Made by a program: the position numbers and the translations under genes. Shown here in pieces: positions 44,407 to 53,288 of a stretch of 64,000 bases of DNA; the stretch's first letter is position 1; every line of letters begins with the position of its first letter. The notes beneath the pieces were generated by a model. It made no database searches and was not told where the DNA came from. It saw only the letters and a program-made list of their open reading frames with translations. The stretch spans positions 49,282 to 113,281 of the forward strand of contig NZ_REFA01000006.1 of assembly GCF_003852705.1 (NCBI RefSeq). Direction: 5' to 3'. This DNA comes from Amniculibacterium aquaticum. Lineage in GTDB: Bacteria; Bacteroidota; Bacteroidia; Flavobacteriales; Weeksellaceae.

Positions 44407-44479
44407 GACCTGGTAGCTCAGCTGGTAGAGCAATACACTTTTAATGTATGGGTCCTGGGTTCGAATCCCAGCCAGGTCA
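44407..44479 (+). tRNA. tRNA-Lys (TTT), copy 2
   Basis: 73 bases, identical to the copy at 44194-44266, including anticodon TTT. Followed by a strong terminator at 44534-44561. Confidence 0.97.
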
Positions 44480-44533
44480 CTAATTTGCTGAAAAGTAAAT
44501 TTTTTTCATATTAATATTTTGTGATTTGGTGTT

Positions 44534-44570
44534 GAAATCCCGCTCTTACGAGCGGGATTTCATTTTATAT
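44534..44570. terminator. Strong terminator after tRNA cluster
   Basis: 12-bp perfect stem GAAATCCCGCTC (44534-44545) / GAGCGGGATTTC (44550-44561) with TTAC loop, then ATTTTAT. Also placed to stop the converging ABC ATPase gene. Confidence 0.9.
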
Positions 44571-44571
44571 C

Positions 44572-45507
44572 CTAGCGAATCGTTATTCTAGTGTTTCCTT
44601 CTATGGAGTTTGTACTATACGATACAATCGTTTTTCCTTTACACAACAGTTTGTTCCAATAATGGCTGCCGGCAAATCGACTTTCTATCACCAAAGCGTC
44701 CAGCCCTTCTTCAGAAACCTGAATCTCTTCCGGAAAATAAAATTTCTTTTCAAGTCCAAACTCCACTCTCTCATCTTCGGTCCAAACATTTACTTCGCCC
44801 ATCAATCGAGCTACATATTCACTTTTAGGGTTCTGGTACATGTTTTTTGGATTGTCATTTTGTATCAGTTTTCCATCTTTTATAACCGTAATCTGATCCA
44901 ACCACGGCATGATTTCTTGGATTTCGTGTGTTGAAATTAGCAACGATATGTTCTCTTTTTTAACATAGTTAAAAAGTTTTTCCCTCAGAATAATTTTTCT
45001 AGAATAATCCAAGTTACTGAACGGCTCGTCCAAAAGCAATAGTTTGGGTTTTACAGAAAGCGCTCTGGCTATCGCAACCCTTTGTTGTTGTCCACCGCTC
45101 AGGTTTTTTGGAAATTCATCAGCATAATCCTCTAGACCTACTATGGTAAGCAATTCCAAGACTTTTTCTCGTTTTAGCGCAAGGTTGATGTTCGAAATAA
45201 ATTTACCAACATTGTCGTAAACCGTGGAATAAGGCATCAAATCATAGTTCTGAGCTACAAATTTCATTTCTTTTTCACCGGGAACTAAGTTTTTCTTAGG
45301 TCCATATAACTTTTGATCTTCCAAGAAAATCTCACCGTTTTCCCAATCGTATAAGCCGTAAATTAGGCTCAATAAGGTCGATTTTCCACAGCCGCTTTCT
45401 CCAGCCAAGGCAATGATTTTTCCGGATTCTATTTCGTAATTAAAATTTTCGAACAAAGGTTTGTTCGGAGTATATGAAAAGTAAAGTTGATTGATTTTTA
45501 ATAACAT
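44572..45507 (-). CDS. ABC transporter ATP-binding protein
   Basis: 311 residues. Walker A GESGCGKSTLLSL (about 36-48), Q-loop FVAQNYDLMP, signature LSGGQQQRVAIARAL, Walker B LLLLDEPFSNLD and the switch STHEIQE are complete, so it is an active ATPase. A C-terminal extension of about 90 residues (from YVARLMGEVNVW) resembles a TOBE-like domain of importers such as the CysA/PotA group. There is no permease or binding protein near; the partner is elsewhere. Ends against the tRNA terminator. Confidence 0.88.
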   Translation of the reverse strand: MLLKINQLYFSYTPNKPLFENFNYEIESGKIIALAGESGCGKSTLLSLIYGLYDWENGEIFLEDQKLYGPKKNLVPGEKEMKFVAQNYDLMPYSTVYDNVGKFISNINLALKREKVLELLTIVGLEDYADEFPKNLSGGQQQRVAIARALSVKPKLLLLDEPFSNLDYSRKIILREKLFNYVKKENISLLISTHEIQEIMPWLDQITVIKDGKLIQNDNPKNMYQNPKSEYVARLMGEVNVWTEDERVEFGLEKKFYFPEEIQVSEEGLDALVIESRFAGSHYWNKLLCKGKTIVSYSTNSIEGNTRITIR

Positions 45508-45583
45508 ACCACAAAAATAAGATAAAATTTAGCAGAATTAAGGAAATATTGCTTAGTTTCGCTAAAATAATAAAATCAAAAAG

Positions 45584-46243
45584 ATGAACAAAAAGTTAAT
45601 GAACCCGGTTTTGGCAATTGTGCTGTGTGCAGCTGTTTTTACTTCATGTAAAAACGATAAGCCATTGACCAGCGAAACCCAAGAAGTAACCACAACCCAA
45701 CACGGAGATACTTATCTTGTGGATGTGGTTGAAAGTAAAATTGAATGGAAAGGGTATAAGGTTTTTAAATCTGAAAATACCAGCCATTTCGGAACCATTA
45801 AATTCCAAAGTGGAGAGTTGACCGTAAAAGACAATAAGCTAGAAAGCGGAAAATTTGTTGCCGATGTTACCAGTCTAGAAAATGTGGATCTTAAAGATGA
45901 TGCCGAGCAAAAAGCAAAACTAGAAGGACACCTGAAGAGCGGCGATTTTTTTGAAGTAGAAAAGTATCCAACAGCCACTTACGAAATTACAAAGGTTAGC
46001 GATGCAACAGGAAATGCAGATTACAACACGGTATTGGAAGGCAATCTGACCATGAAAGGCATAACCAAACCGATCAAATTTAATGCGAATGTATCCGTTG
46101 CAGACGGTGTGGTAACGGTAGCTACGGAGCCAACCGACATAAAAAGAGAAGATTTCGGGGTAAAATTCCAAATCCCAGTAGCCAACGGAATGATTAAAAA
46201 CGATGTCAATGTACAAGTTTTAATCAAAGCCAAAACAAAATAA
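45584..46243 (+). CDS. YceI-family lipoprotein
   Basis: 219 residues with lipobox FTSC (Cys22). From residue 40 it has the YceI lipocalin-like pattern: YLVDVVESKIEWKGYKVFKSENTSHFGTIKF, the SVDV-like ESGKFVADVTSLENVDLKDD, and NLTMKGITKPIKF. Members bind isoprenoid-like lipids in the periplasm; in many bacteria they respond to stress or high pH. Here it is lipid-anchored. Ends at a strong terminator. Confidence 0.87.
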   Translation: MNKKLMNPVLAIVLCAAVFTSCKNDKPLTSETQEVTTTQHGDTYLVDVVESKIEWKGYKVFKSENTSHFGTIKFQSGELTVKDNKLESGKFVADVTSLENVDLKDDAEQKAKLEGHLKSGDFFEVEKYPTATYEITKVSDATGNADYNTVLEGNLTMKGITKPIKFNANVSVADGVVTVATEPTDIKREDFGVKFQIPVANGMIKNDVNVQVLIKAKTK

Positions 46244-46265
46244 ATTTTGGTACAATAAAATAAAA

Positions 46266-46304
46266 TGATCTGTTTTGTCCACGGACAAAACAGATTTTTT
46301 TTTC
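46266..46304 (+). terminator. Terminator of YceI gene
   Basis: 12-bp perfect stem ATCTGTTTTGTC (46268-46279) / GACAAAACAGAT (46284-46295) with 4-base loop, then nine T. Confidence 0.9.
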
Positions 46305-46353
46305 AATACGACAATAGATTGTAAAATTCATGGAAAAGCGTCGTATTTTTTTG

Positions 46354-46361
46354 TAATTTTG
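46354..46361 (+). promoter_or_regulatory. Promoter -7 element of pheS
   Basis: TAATTTTG, exact TAnnTTTG. The expected start of transcription is at about 46367, which favours the ATG at 46381 over the one at 46369 as translation start. Confidence 0.5.
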
Positions 46362-46380
46362 CCATCCTATGAGTTTAGCT

Positions 46381-47391
46381 ATGTTAGATAAGATTGATGC
46401 GCATTTGTTGGAGGTACACAACTTCAACAGTACCAACAAAGAAGAGATTGAACAATTCAGAATTCGTTTTTCTGGAAAAAAAGGAATATTAAATGATTTT
46501 TTTGATCATTTCAAATCCGTTCCTAACGAACAGAAAAAAGAATTCGGACAAAAAATCAATACCCTAAAGCAAGCTGTAGCAACCAAGTTGGACGAACTGA
46601 AAGAAGCCAGCCAATCCAACATCATCTTAGAAAAAGAAGACCTTACCAAGCCGGGATTTCCGTTGGAGTTGGGGTCTAGACATCCCATCAACTTGGTGAA
46701 AAACCGAATTATAGAGATTTTTAAATCCATAGGATTTTCCGTAGCCGATGGCCCGGAAATAGAAGACGATTGGCACAATTTCTCAGCACTCAACATGCCC
46801 GATTATCACCCTGCAAGAGACATGCAGGACACATTTTTCATCGAGCAAAATCCGGATATTTTACTTAGGACACACACCTCTTCGGTACAGATCCGTCACA
46901 TGAAGGACAACCAACCGCCCATTCGTACACTTTCCCCAGGAAGGGTGTTTCGTAACGAAGCCGTTTCGTCCCGATCGCATTGTATATTCCACCAAATCGA
47001 AGGTTTGTACATCGACGAAAATGTAAGTTTTGCAGATCTCAAACAGACCATACAATTTTTCACCACCGAACTTTTTGGGAAATCCAAAATCCGTATGCGT
47101 CCCTCGTATTTCCCATTTACAGAACCCAGCGCCGAAGTCGATGTCTATTGGGGTCTGAACTCGGAAACCGATTATAGAATCACCAAAGGAACCGGTTGGT
47201 TAGAAATTATGGGTTGCGGAATGGTCGATCCTGCCGTATTGAAAAATGTGGATATCGATGCCGATAAATACTCAGGTTACGCCTTCGGAATGGGGATAGA
47301 AAGAATCGTGATGTTGCTGTACCAAATGAGCGACATCCGTATGTTCTTCGAAAACGATAAAAGGATGTTACAACAATTCGGTGCTTTATAA
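46381..47391 (+). CDS. pheS: Phenylalanyl-tRNA synthetase alpha subunit
   Basis: 336 residues from the ATG at 46381; an ATG at 46369 would add M-S-L-A but sits at the expected transcription start. The N-terminal coiled coil (about 1-85) binds tRNA. Class II motifs are clear: motif 1 near FPLELGSRHPINLVKNRIIEIF, motif 2 in GRVFRNEAVSSRSHCIFHQIEGLYID, motif 3 in YAFGMGIERIVMLLYQMSDIRMFFEND. It charges tRNA-Phe together with PheT, which is not in the window. No pheT downstream is usual in this group. Confidence 0.95.
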   Translation: MLDKIDAHLLEVHNFNSTNKEEIEQFRIRFSGKKGILNDFFDHFKSVPNEQKKEFGQKINTLKQAVATKLDELKEASQSNIILEKEDLTKPGFPLELGSRHPINLVKNRIIEIFKSIGFSVADGPEIEDDWHNFSALNMPDYHPARDMQDTFFIEQNPDILLRTHTSSVQIRHMKDNQPPIRTLSPGRVFRNEAVSSRSHCIFHQIEGLYIDENVSFADLKQTIQFFTTELFGKSKIRMRPSYFPFTEPSAEVDVYWGLNSETDYRITKGTGWLEIMGCGMVDPAVLKNVDIDADKYSGYAFGMGIERIVMLLYQMSDIRMFFENDKRMLQQFGAL

Positions 47392-47433
47392 TTTTTTAGG
47401 AGCATCACAATTTCGTTTTTTTAGAAATGCAGT

Positions 47434-47506
47434 ACCGGCTGTCCGCTGTATCTTTTGTGCCTGGGCTTGTCCCATCGCTTACAAAAGGATGCCGCTCCCA
47501 TCCGGG
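47434..47506. repeat. Intergenic imperfect palindrome
   Basis: A G+C-rich stretch between pheS and the DUF3108 gene that can fold on itself: CCGG (47435-47438) with CCGG (47502-47505), TTTTGT (47453-47458) with ACAAAA (47481-47486), and central TGGG with CCCA. It has no coding frame, and its base composition differs from both genes. It resembles intergenic palindromes I recall from Flavobacteriia genomes, but copy number here is one. Confidence 0.5.
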
Positions 47507-47533
47507 CTACAACAAAAGGAAAAGATTTTTCTC

Positions 47534-47569
47534 AAAAAAAAAAAGAAGCTGCTCAATTTGGGCAGCTTC
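47534..47569 (-). terminator. Terminator of DUF3108 gene
   Basis: Stem GAAGCTGC (47545-47552) / GCAGCTTC (47562-47569); on the minus strand followed by ten or more T. Confidence 0.85.
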
Positions 47570-47573
47570 ATTT

Positions 47574-48347
47574 TTATTTTCTAAAATTTAACGGGTATTT
47601 TACATTTTCGTAACCGCTGATGTCGGCTTTCAGAGAACCAACAGCAAGTTCAGCTTTTATGGATACCGGGATGTGGTTGCCGTCGTTGGTTACCCAAAGG
47701 GTTACCCCTTCCTTAGCTTTAAAAACCCGTCCACTCATCACCGAGGGTATAATTTTTAGACAGTTAATCTTTCCAAATTTGGTTTTCACATCTTCAGTGC
47801 CTACCACTCTTAGTTGGAATGGGAAAAGTTCGTCATCAATCCAAACATTCAGGTTAAAGTGTTTTCCAACTTTTATCTCGCCGGCATCAAAACTTCTCAG
47901 GTAATAAAAAGCCGAAAGCATGTCTTGCACTCCTTTTACAGACTTCAATATTTTTGCCGGCGTGTTTGGTTTTTCTTTATCTTTTAAAGAAAGCAAAAGA
48001 CTGTCGTGGTTGAAGCTGGTTTCCAAATGTTGGGTATAGTTGCCTTCTTTCACATTTCGGATGTAGTAACTTGGCAAACCGGTGTTGTAGTCCATAAAAC
48101 TTTCGTAGATGTCGTTTACCGGGAAAAAAGTTTTTACCAAACCGGTACTAACTCCGACCCCTTTTACATGGAAATGGGGTGCGCCGCGAAAGGTGGTTTT
48201 TTGTGTCGTTAGAGTCGCAGTTCCCGCATTTAAGATGCCGTAATGGATGCGGTATTTCAGGACTTCACCGGATTGTATGTTGTCTAATTTTTGGGAGAAT
48301 AATAGTCCAAAAATCATAAGAGTAATAATGCTAAAAATCTTTTTCAT
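47574..48347 (-). CDS. DUF3108 family periplasmic protein
   Basis: 257 residues, signal peptide cut near L-F-S-Q (residue 19). Family blocks are EVLKYRIHYGILNAGTATL near the start, AFYYLRSFDAGEIKVGKHF in the middle and NCLKIIPSVMSGRVFKAKEGVTLWVTNDGNHIPVSIKAEL near the C-terminus. DUF3108 proteins have a beta-barrel-like fold and are found with outer-membrane genes; their action is unknown. No operon partner is seen. Confidence 0.85.
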   Translation of the reverse strand: MKKIFSIITLMIFGLLFSQKLDNIQSGEVLKYRIHYGILNAGTATLTTQKTTFRGAPHFHVKGVGVSTGLVKTFFPVNDIYESFMDYNTGLPSYYIRNVKEGNYTQHLETSFNHDSLLLSLKDKEKPNTPAKILKSVKGVQDMLSAFYYLRSFDAGEIKVGKHFNLNVWIDDELFPFQLRVVGTEDVKTKFGKINCLKIIPSVMSGRVFKAKEGVTLWVTNDGNHIPVSIKAELAVGSLKADISGYENVKYPLNFRK

Positions 48348-48525
48348 AAATGCAAAATTAACAAAAATGTTGCCAATGTATTTTTTTTATGGCGATGATG
48401 TTGATGCCGGAGTGGTCAGTACTTATTTTATAAATGTCTTTTAAGCTGATAAAACTACTATTTTGTCTTTTAAAATTCATAATTTTGCATGTCAAATTTT
48501 TTAGATAAAAAAGAAAAGAAATACT

Positions 48526-49809
48526 ATGAAATATCAAAGAAGTTCGGCTTTGTTTGATGAAGCTCAAAACTATATTCCAGGTGGTGTCAACTCTCCGGTT
48601 CGTGCTTTCAAATCGGTTGGTGGTGTGCCGTTGTTTATGAAATCGGCAGAAGGTGCTTACCTTACCGATGAAGACGATAATACCTATGTCGATTACATCA
48701 ATTCTTGGGGACCGGCAATTTTGGGACATACCCATCCAGAGGTTTTAGAAGCCATCAAAAAACAAGCTGAGAAAGGTTTTTCATACGGGACTCCAACAGA
48801 ATTGGAAACGGAAATTGCCAAATTCATCATTGGAAATGTACCGAATATCGACCAAATCCGAATGGTGTCTTCAGGTACAGAAGCGTGTATGAGTGCCGTT
48901 CGTTTGGCTAGAGGTTTTACAGGACGAAATAAAATTATAAAATTCGAGGGTTGCTACCACGGACATTCGGATTCTTTCTTGATAAAGGCAGGTAGTGGAG
49001 CTGCAACTTTTGGCAATCCCAATTCGCCGGGCGTTACTCCAGGTACCGCTCAGGATACTTTATTAGCAAGATATAACGATTGGGAGCAGGTTCAGGATTT
49101 ATTCATAAATAATTCCGGTGAGATAGCAGCCATCATCATAGAGCCCATCGCAGGAAATATGGGTTGTGTACTTCCGGAAAATAATTTCTTGCAAAACCTA
49201 AGAAAAATATGTGACGAGAACCAAAGCCTTCTGATTTTTGACGAAGTAATGACGGGCTTCCGTTTGGCTTTTGGTGGGGCACAAGAGGCCTTGGGTGTGA
49301 AAGCCGATATCGTAACCTACGGAAAAGTTATTGGAGGTGGACTTCCGGTGGGTGCATTTGCTGCTAGAAACGAAATTATGGATCACCTGGCTCCTAAAGG
49401 TGCCGTGTACCAAGCCGGAACACTGAGCGGTAATCCTTTGGCAATGAGAGCCGGACTGACCACGCTGCAGCTTATTAAAAATGATGAAAATTTTTATAAT
49501 AAATTAGAGAAAACAACGGAAACTTTGGATTTTGAGATTGGAAAAATTTTGAATGAAAAAGGCATTGGACACCGCATCAACAGAAAAGGATCCATGATGT
49601 CGGTTTTCTTTCATACCAACAAAGTCTCTAATTTTGATGAAGCCATGCAAGCCAATCATCCGCTTTTTAATAATTTTTTCCACCAATTGCTTTCTCAGGG
49701 GATTTATCTACCACCAAGTGGCTACGAAACTTGGTTTATTTCGCATGCCATTAACGATGTCGAAATCGAAAAAACATTGGATGCCATCCGAAAATTCCAA
49801 TATTCTTAA
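48526..49809 (+). CDS. hemL: Glutamate-1-semialdehyde 2,1-aminomutase
   Basis: 427 residues, standard length. [12 protein letters not shown] near the N-terminus, then the PLP lysine, Lys267, in [15 protein letters not shown] and [22 protein letters not shown] for the phosphate loop. It turns glutamate-1-semialdehyde into 5-aminolevulinate in the C5 haem route. Other haem genes are absent here. TAATTTTG at 48480-48487 is a possible -7 element. The alternative, an ordinary class III transaminase, is excluded by the NSPVR and [10 protein letters not shown] signatures. Confidence 0.96.
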   Translation: MKYQRSSALFDEAQNYIPGGVNSPVRAFKSVGGVPLFMKSAEGAYLTDEDDNTYVDYINSWGPAILGHTHPEVLEAIKKQAEKGFSYGTPTELETEIAKFIIGNVPNIDQIRMVSSGTEACMSAVRLARGFTGRNKIIKFEGCYHGHSDSFLIKAGSGAATFGNPNSPGVTPGTAQDTLLARYNDWEQVQDLFINNSGEIAAIIIEPIAGNMGCVLPENNFLQNLRKICDENQSLLIFDEVMTGFRLAFGGAQEALGVKADIVTYGKVIGGGLPVGAFAARNEIMDHLAPKGAVYQAGTLSGNPLAMRAGLTTLQLIKNDENFYNKLEKTTETLDFEIGKILNEKGIGHRINRKGSMMSVFFHTNKVSNFDEAMQANHPLFNNFFHQLLSQGIYLPPSGYETWFISHAINDVEIEKTLDAIRKFQYS

Positions 49810-49821
49810 TACAAATTTAAC

Positions 49822-49855
49822 ACAAGGCTTTCTTTTTAGGAAGCCTTCTTTAATT
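49822..49855 (+). terminator. Terminator of hemL
   Basis: Stem AAGGCTT (49824-49830) / AAGCCTT (49841-49847) with a 10-base loop, then CTTTAATTTT. Confidence 0.65.
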
Positions 49856-50042
49856 TTAAATGAACAAAAACCTTCCAATGTTAAAAATACATGAACAATA
49901 AAACAAAGCACAATACCGAAATATATTTTCATTATTTTTGAAAAGTCAATTGAGGGGTTCATTCATGTTTTTTCGGATAAAAGGAAATTAACATTGATGA
50001 AACTTTTGATTTTAATAAACTGTAAACTAAGACCGACTGTAG

Positions 50043-50732
50043 ATGAACAGAAAAAAAATTCTTATGGTAGATGACGAACAAGATATCCTAGAAATACTTT
50101 CCTATAATCTAGAAAAAGAAGGATACGAAGTCCATACCGCACAAAACGGTATTGAAGGTATTGAAAAAGCTAAGGAAGTGTTGCCGGATTTGATCTTATT
50201 GGATGTCATGATGCCCGGAAAAGACGGAATAGAAACTTGTGAAGAACTCCGACAAATAAAAGAATTGCAAAAAACTTTAATTGTTTTTCTTTCTGCTCGA
50301 TCAGAAGAGTTCTCTCAATTAGCAGGTTATAACGCCGGAGCCAATGATTATATCGTGAAAATCATTAAACCAAAAGTTTTGATTTCTAAGGTGAATGCCT
50401 TGTTAAAACTGACCTCTCAGGTTGCTGAAGCTACTAAAAATATAAAAATTGGCAAACTTTTAATCGATAAAGACAATTTCAAGGTAACCCAAGACGGACA
50501 AAATTTTGTACTGCCCAAAAAAGAATTTGATTTGCTGTATCTCTTGGCAAGCAATACAGAAAAAGTCTTTACACGAGACGAAATTTTGGATAAAGTTTGG
50601 GGAAACGAAGTGGTGGTTGGCGAAAGAACCATTGATGTACATGTAAGAAGATTGAGAGAAAAATTGGGTATGGAATCCATACAAACCCTGAAAGGTATTG
50701 GTTACAAATTGGTGTTGGTTCAAAACAAATAA
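50043..50732 (+). CDS. OmpR/PhoB-type response regulator
   Basis: 229 residues: receiver domain (1-120) and winged-helix DNA-binding domain (about 130-229; DEILDKVWGNEVVVGERTIDVHVRRLREKL). Acidic pocket D10, D11 and the phosphorylation site D54 (LILLDVMMPG) are present. The residue after the conserved Lys106 is Ile (VKIIKPK), where receivers nearly always have proline. A histidine kinase gene follows after three bases, so the two form a pair. The layout and the kinase suggest a PhoB/PhoR-like system, but the signal is not shown. Confidence 0.9.
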   Translation: MNRKKILMVDDEQDILEILSYNLEKEGYEVHTAQNGIEGIEKAKEVLPDLILLDVMMPGKDGIETCEELRQIKELQKTLIVFLSARSEEFSQLAGYNAGANDYIVKIIKPKVLISKVNALLKLTSQVAEATKNIKIGKLLIDKDNFKVTQDGQNFVLPKKEFDLLYLLASNTEKVFTRDEILDKVWGNEVVVGERTIDVHVRRLREKLGMESIQTLKGIGYKLVLVQNK

Positions 50733-50735
50733 TCA

Positions 50736-51797
50736 ATGAAATTCAAGTTTCACAGACTTACTTTTCTAGCCTCGGTCTTGCTCACCACCATCATGCTGTT
50801 GGTGGCTTTGGTTTTTGACCTTACCAAAGACCGGCTTCAAGAAACAGGAGTTGCGATGTACACTTCATTATTTCTAAGCTTTATGATGATGATGGCTGCC
50901 AACTATTTGGTCTTAGAACTCTTGTTTAATTTCTATGGAAAAAGACAGATAAAAAGAATTTCCACCATTCTGCCGGATGAAATAATCAATCAAGAAGAAG
51001 AGATGAATCTGAGAACGCTTGGTGAAAAAGTATCTGAATACAGCCAGAAAAATGCCGATGAAATCGATACCATGAAATCCATGGAGAATTATAGAAAAGA
51101 ATACATGGGGAATATTTCTCACGAACTGAAAACCCCACTTTTCTCCATTCAAGGATATTTGGAAACCCTAATGGATGGAGGGGTCGAAAACATCAATATC
51201 CGGGACAAATACCTAGAACGAATCAATACCCTAACGGAACGATTATTGGCCATAGTAGTTGATTTGGACATGATCAATAAATTTGAAACCGGAGAAATAG
51301 AACTCAATATCTCTAGTTTTGATCTAATCTCCATGATTCAAGAAATTTTTGATCTTTTGGATTGGGAAGCATCAAAGACCCAAGCAAAGTTTAATCTAAT
51401 TGCACCACAACAAGTTATGGTAAAAGCCGATAAACAGAAAATCTTTCAGGTACTGATCAACTTAATTTCCAATGCCGTATATTATTCTAACCGAGAAAAT
51501 GCAACCATCACGGCAATCGTAGAACTTCAAGGTACTAAAGTGAATATTGGTATAGAAGATAACGGGATGGGAATAAAACCCGAATTGTTATCCAGGATTT
51601 TCGAACGATTCTATCGTGTGGAGAGCAGCAGGAGTAGGAGAGAAGGCGGTTCTGGATTGGGCCTGGCTATTGTGAAACATATTTTAGATGCACATCACGA
51701 GAATATTTCAGTAAAAAGCATCTATCTGGAAGGTACAGTTTTTACATTTTCATTACCACGGTCTTTAGACTCTAAAATTCCTAATTCTTATCCGTAA
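50736..51797 (+). CDS. Sensor histidine kinase
   Basis: 353 residues. Two membrane helices (about 9-29 and 40-64) with almost no periplasmic loop between, then a HAMP-like/linker helix, HisKA with His129 in NISHELKTPLFSIQ, and HATPase with N-box LINLISNAVYYS, G1 DNGMGI and G2 GSGLGLAIV. No PAS domain. The very short outside part means the signal is probably sensed in the membrane or by a partner protein, as for PhoR. It starts three bases after the response regulator gene stops. Confidence 0.9.
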   Translation: MKFKFHRLTFLASVLLTTIMLLVALVFDLTKDRLQETGVAMYTSLFLSFMMMMAANYLVLELLFNFYGKRQIKRISTILPDEIINQEEEMNLRTLGEKVSEYSQKNADEIDTMKSMENYRKEYMGNISHELKTPLFSIQGYLETLMDGGVENINIRDKYLERINTLTERLLAIVVDLDMINKFETGEIELNISSFDLISMIQEIFDLLDWEASKTQAKFNLIAPQQVMVKADKQKIFQVLINLISNAVYYSNRENATITAIVELQGTKVNIGIEDNGMGIKPELLSRIFERFYRVESSRSRREGGSGLGLAIVKHILDAHHENISVKSIYLEGTVFTFSLPRSLDSKIPNSYP

Positions 51798-51962
51798 TAA
51801 TTCAAAATAAAAGATTGGTTTTTTGAAGAAATTATAACGATTTATAATTTTCTTTGGCTAAAGATAAATTTTTCGTACCAACCGTTAACAGAGTTTAAAA
51901 TCCTTTGAAATAGAGCGAAATGTAAACATTTTTTTTTGAAAAAAACAGGGATAAATACTTTT

Positions 51963-51990
51963 TTGTCCACTCTCAATTGTTTTATATTTG
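51963..51990 (+). promoter_or_regulatory. Promoter of pRiA4b-type gene
   Basis: TTG (51963-51965, in TTTTTTG), 17 bases, TATATTTG (51983-51990), an exact -7 match. Start codon 41 bases on. Confidence 0.65.
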
Positions 51991-52031
51991 TAGCCGAAAA
52001 ACTAAAGTAAAACAAATTATATTACAAGAGA

Positions 52032-52613
52032 ATGGTTTATAAAATAAGGGTAATTTTAGACGCCAAAGATGACATCTTCAGAGACATCGAAATTAAAGAA
52101 AAACAGACACTTTGGAACTTGCATTTGGGTATTAAATCTGCTTTTAGCCTGCAAGGAGAAGAGTTGTCAGCATTTAATTTAATCGAAAATGACGGTACCA
52201 TAACCAAAACGGTTCCTTTGGAAGACATGAGCGATGAAGGTGATGCGGAAATTATGTCGGATGTATATCTGTCCGAAGCTTTTGAAAAAGTTGGTGATAA
52301 GGCTCAGTTTCAGTATGGATTTATCGACCTTTGGGAATTTTTCTGTGAGTTGATCGAGGTAATCGATGAAAAACCAGCAGTGAACTATCCCATTACGGTA
52401 TTTAGATTCGGAAATGTACCGATGAAAGCTCCAGGGAAATCCGGTGCCACATCCAAATCAAAAAAATCAGCAATGCCATTGATGGACGATGATTTTGGAT
52501 TTGATGATTTTGAAAATTCTAATTTTTCAGATGAAGATGACGACAGCTTTGATGATGATGAAGAAAACGATGGCTATGGCGATGATTTCTATGAAGATGA
52601 TGATAACGATTAA
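52032..52613 (+). CDS. pRiA4b ORF-3-like protein with acidic tail
   Basis: 193 residues. The first 130 match the pRiA4b ORF-3 / IS1096 TnpR passenger fold: YKIRVILDAKDDIFRDIEIKEKQTLWNLHLGIKSAF and a later SEAFEKVGDKAQFQYGFIDLWEF. The C-terminal 40 residues are nearly all Asp, Glu and Ser/Gly with a few aromatics (DDDFGFDDFEN, DDDEENDGYGDD), disordered and strongly negative. No transposase or mobile-element edges are near and it has a good own promoter, so it is a fixed chromosomal gene; function not known. Confidence 0.8.
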   Translation: MVYKIRVILDAKDDIFRDIEIKEKQTLWNLHLGIKSAFSLQGEELSAFNLIENDGTITKTVPLEDMSDEGDAEIMSDVYLSEAFEKVGDKAQFQYGFIDLWEFFCELIEVIDEKPAVNYPITVFRFGNVPMKAPGKSGATSKSKKSAMPLMDDDFGFDDFENSNFSDEDDDSFDDDEENDGYGDDFYEDDDND

Positions 52614-52634
52614 GAAATCGAAATAACAATAATG

Positions 52635-52676
52635 AAATTAGGCTTTCTGGATAAACAGAAAGCCTAATTTATTTTT
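52635..52676. terminator. Bidirectional terminator, 15-bp stem
   Basis: Perfect stem AAATTAGGCTTTCTG (52635-52649) / CAGAAAGCCTAATTT (52656-52670) with 6-base loop, between converging genes. Confidence 0.9.
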
Positions 52677-52692
52677 GCTTGGAAAATTAATT

Positions 52693-53262
52693 TTAGTTTT
52701 TAATCTTTTTCAGCTCTGCAACCACTTTTTCCGCGTTGATGCCGGCACCTTCTTCCTGACTCATCATTTCTCCTTTTTTATTGAAAATGGATATGATATT
52801 AGAGTGAGAAAACTCGATTGGAGAGATTTTTTTATACTTCATCGATAGGATGTTGGCAAATTCTTTGGTATCGTCCTCGTTGCTTCTTAAAAAGATCCAA
52901 GGTTCTCCGTACATTTTATTGGTTTTAGCAAAAGAATTCAATTTCTCAGGAGTGTCGGTTTCCGGATCTATGGATACCAAAACCAGATTGGTTTCTTTTA
53001 ATAAATCCTCAGGGATTTGAGATTTCACCTTTTTCATGTCGGCAACCAAAAGTGGACAAGCCGTTTTGCAAGTGGTGTAGATCATTACCACAATCATGTT
53101 CTTTCCTATCATGTCACTAAAGTGCATGTTTTTGCCATCCTGATTGGTCCATTCTGAGGATAAATTGTAAATGGAATTGGAGGGTAGGTATTCTATTTTT
53201 TGTTTGTCCTGGCAAGAGATCAGTCCCAATCCCAGCATCAACATAAGAATTAACTTTTTCAT
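52693..53262 (-). CDS. SCO1/SenC-family copper protein (lipoprotein)
   Basis: 189 residues with lipobox ISC (Cys17). The thioredoxin-like fold carries the copper-binding pair in YTTCKTACP (C65, C69) and the later His near EFSHSNIIS (about residue 155), the standard Cys-Cys-His site. SCO proteins hand Cu to cytochrome oxidase or, near denitrification genes, to copper nitrite or nitrous oxide reductases. The SUMF-like lipoprotein and nirK are directly upstream on the same strand, so delivery of copper to NirK is a reasonable inference. Confidence 0.88.
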   Translation of the reverse strand: MKKLILMLMLGLGLISCQDKQKIEYLPSNSIYNLSSEWTNQDGKNMHFSDMIGKNMIVVMIYTTCKTACPLLVADMKKVKSQIPEDLLKETNLVLVSIDPETDTPEKLNSFAKTNKMYGEPWIFLRSNEDDTKEFANILSMKYKKISPIEFSHSNIISIFNKKGEMMSQEEGAGINAEKVVAELKKIKN

Positions 53263-53288
53263 ACTATTAAATATTTTTTTTAAGAAAA

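Noticed and set aside
52032..52613. Remnant of a transposon (IS1096 TnpR-like name)
   Set aside because: The family name is historical; no transposase, terminal repeats or target duplications are near and the gene has its own good promoter.
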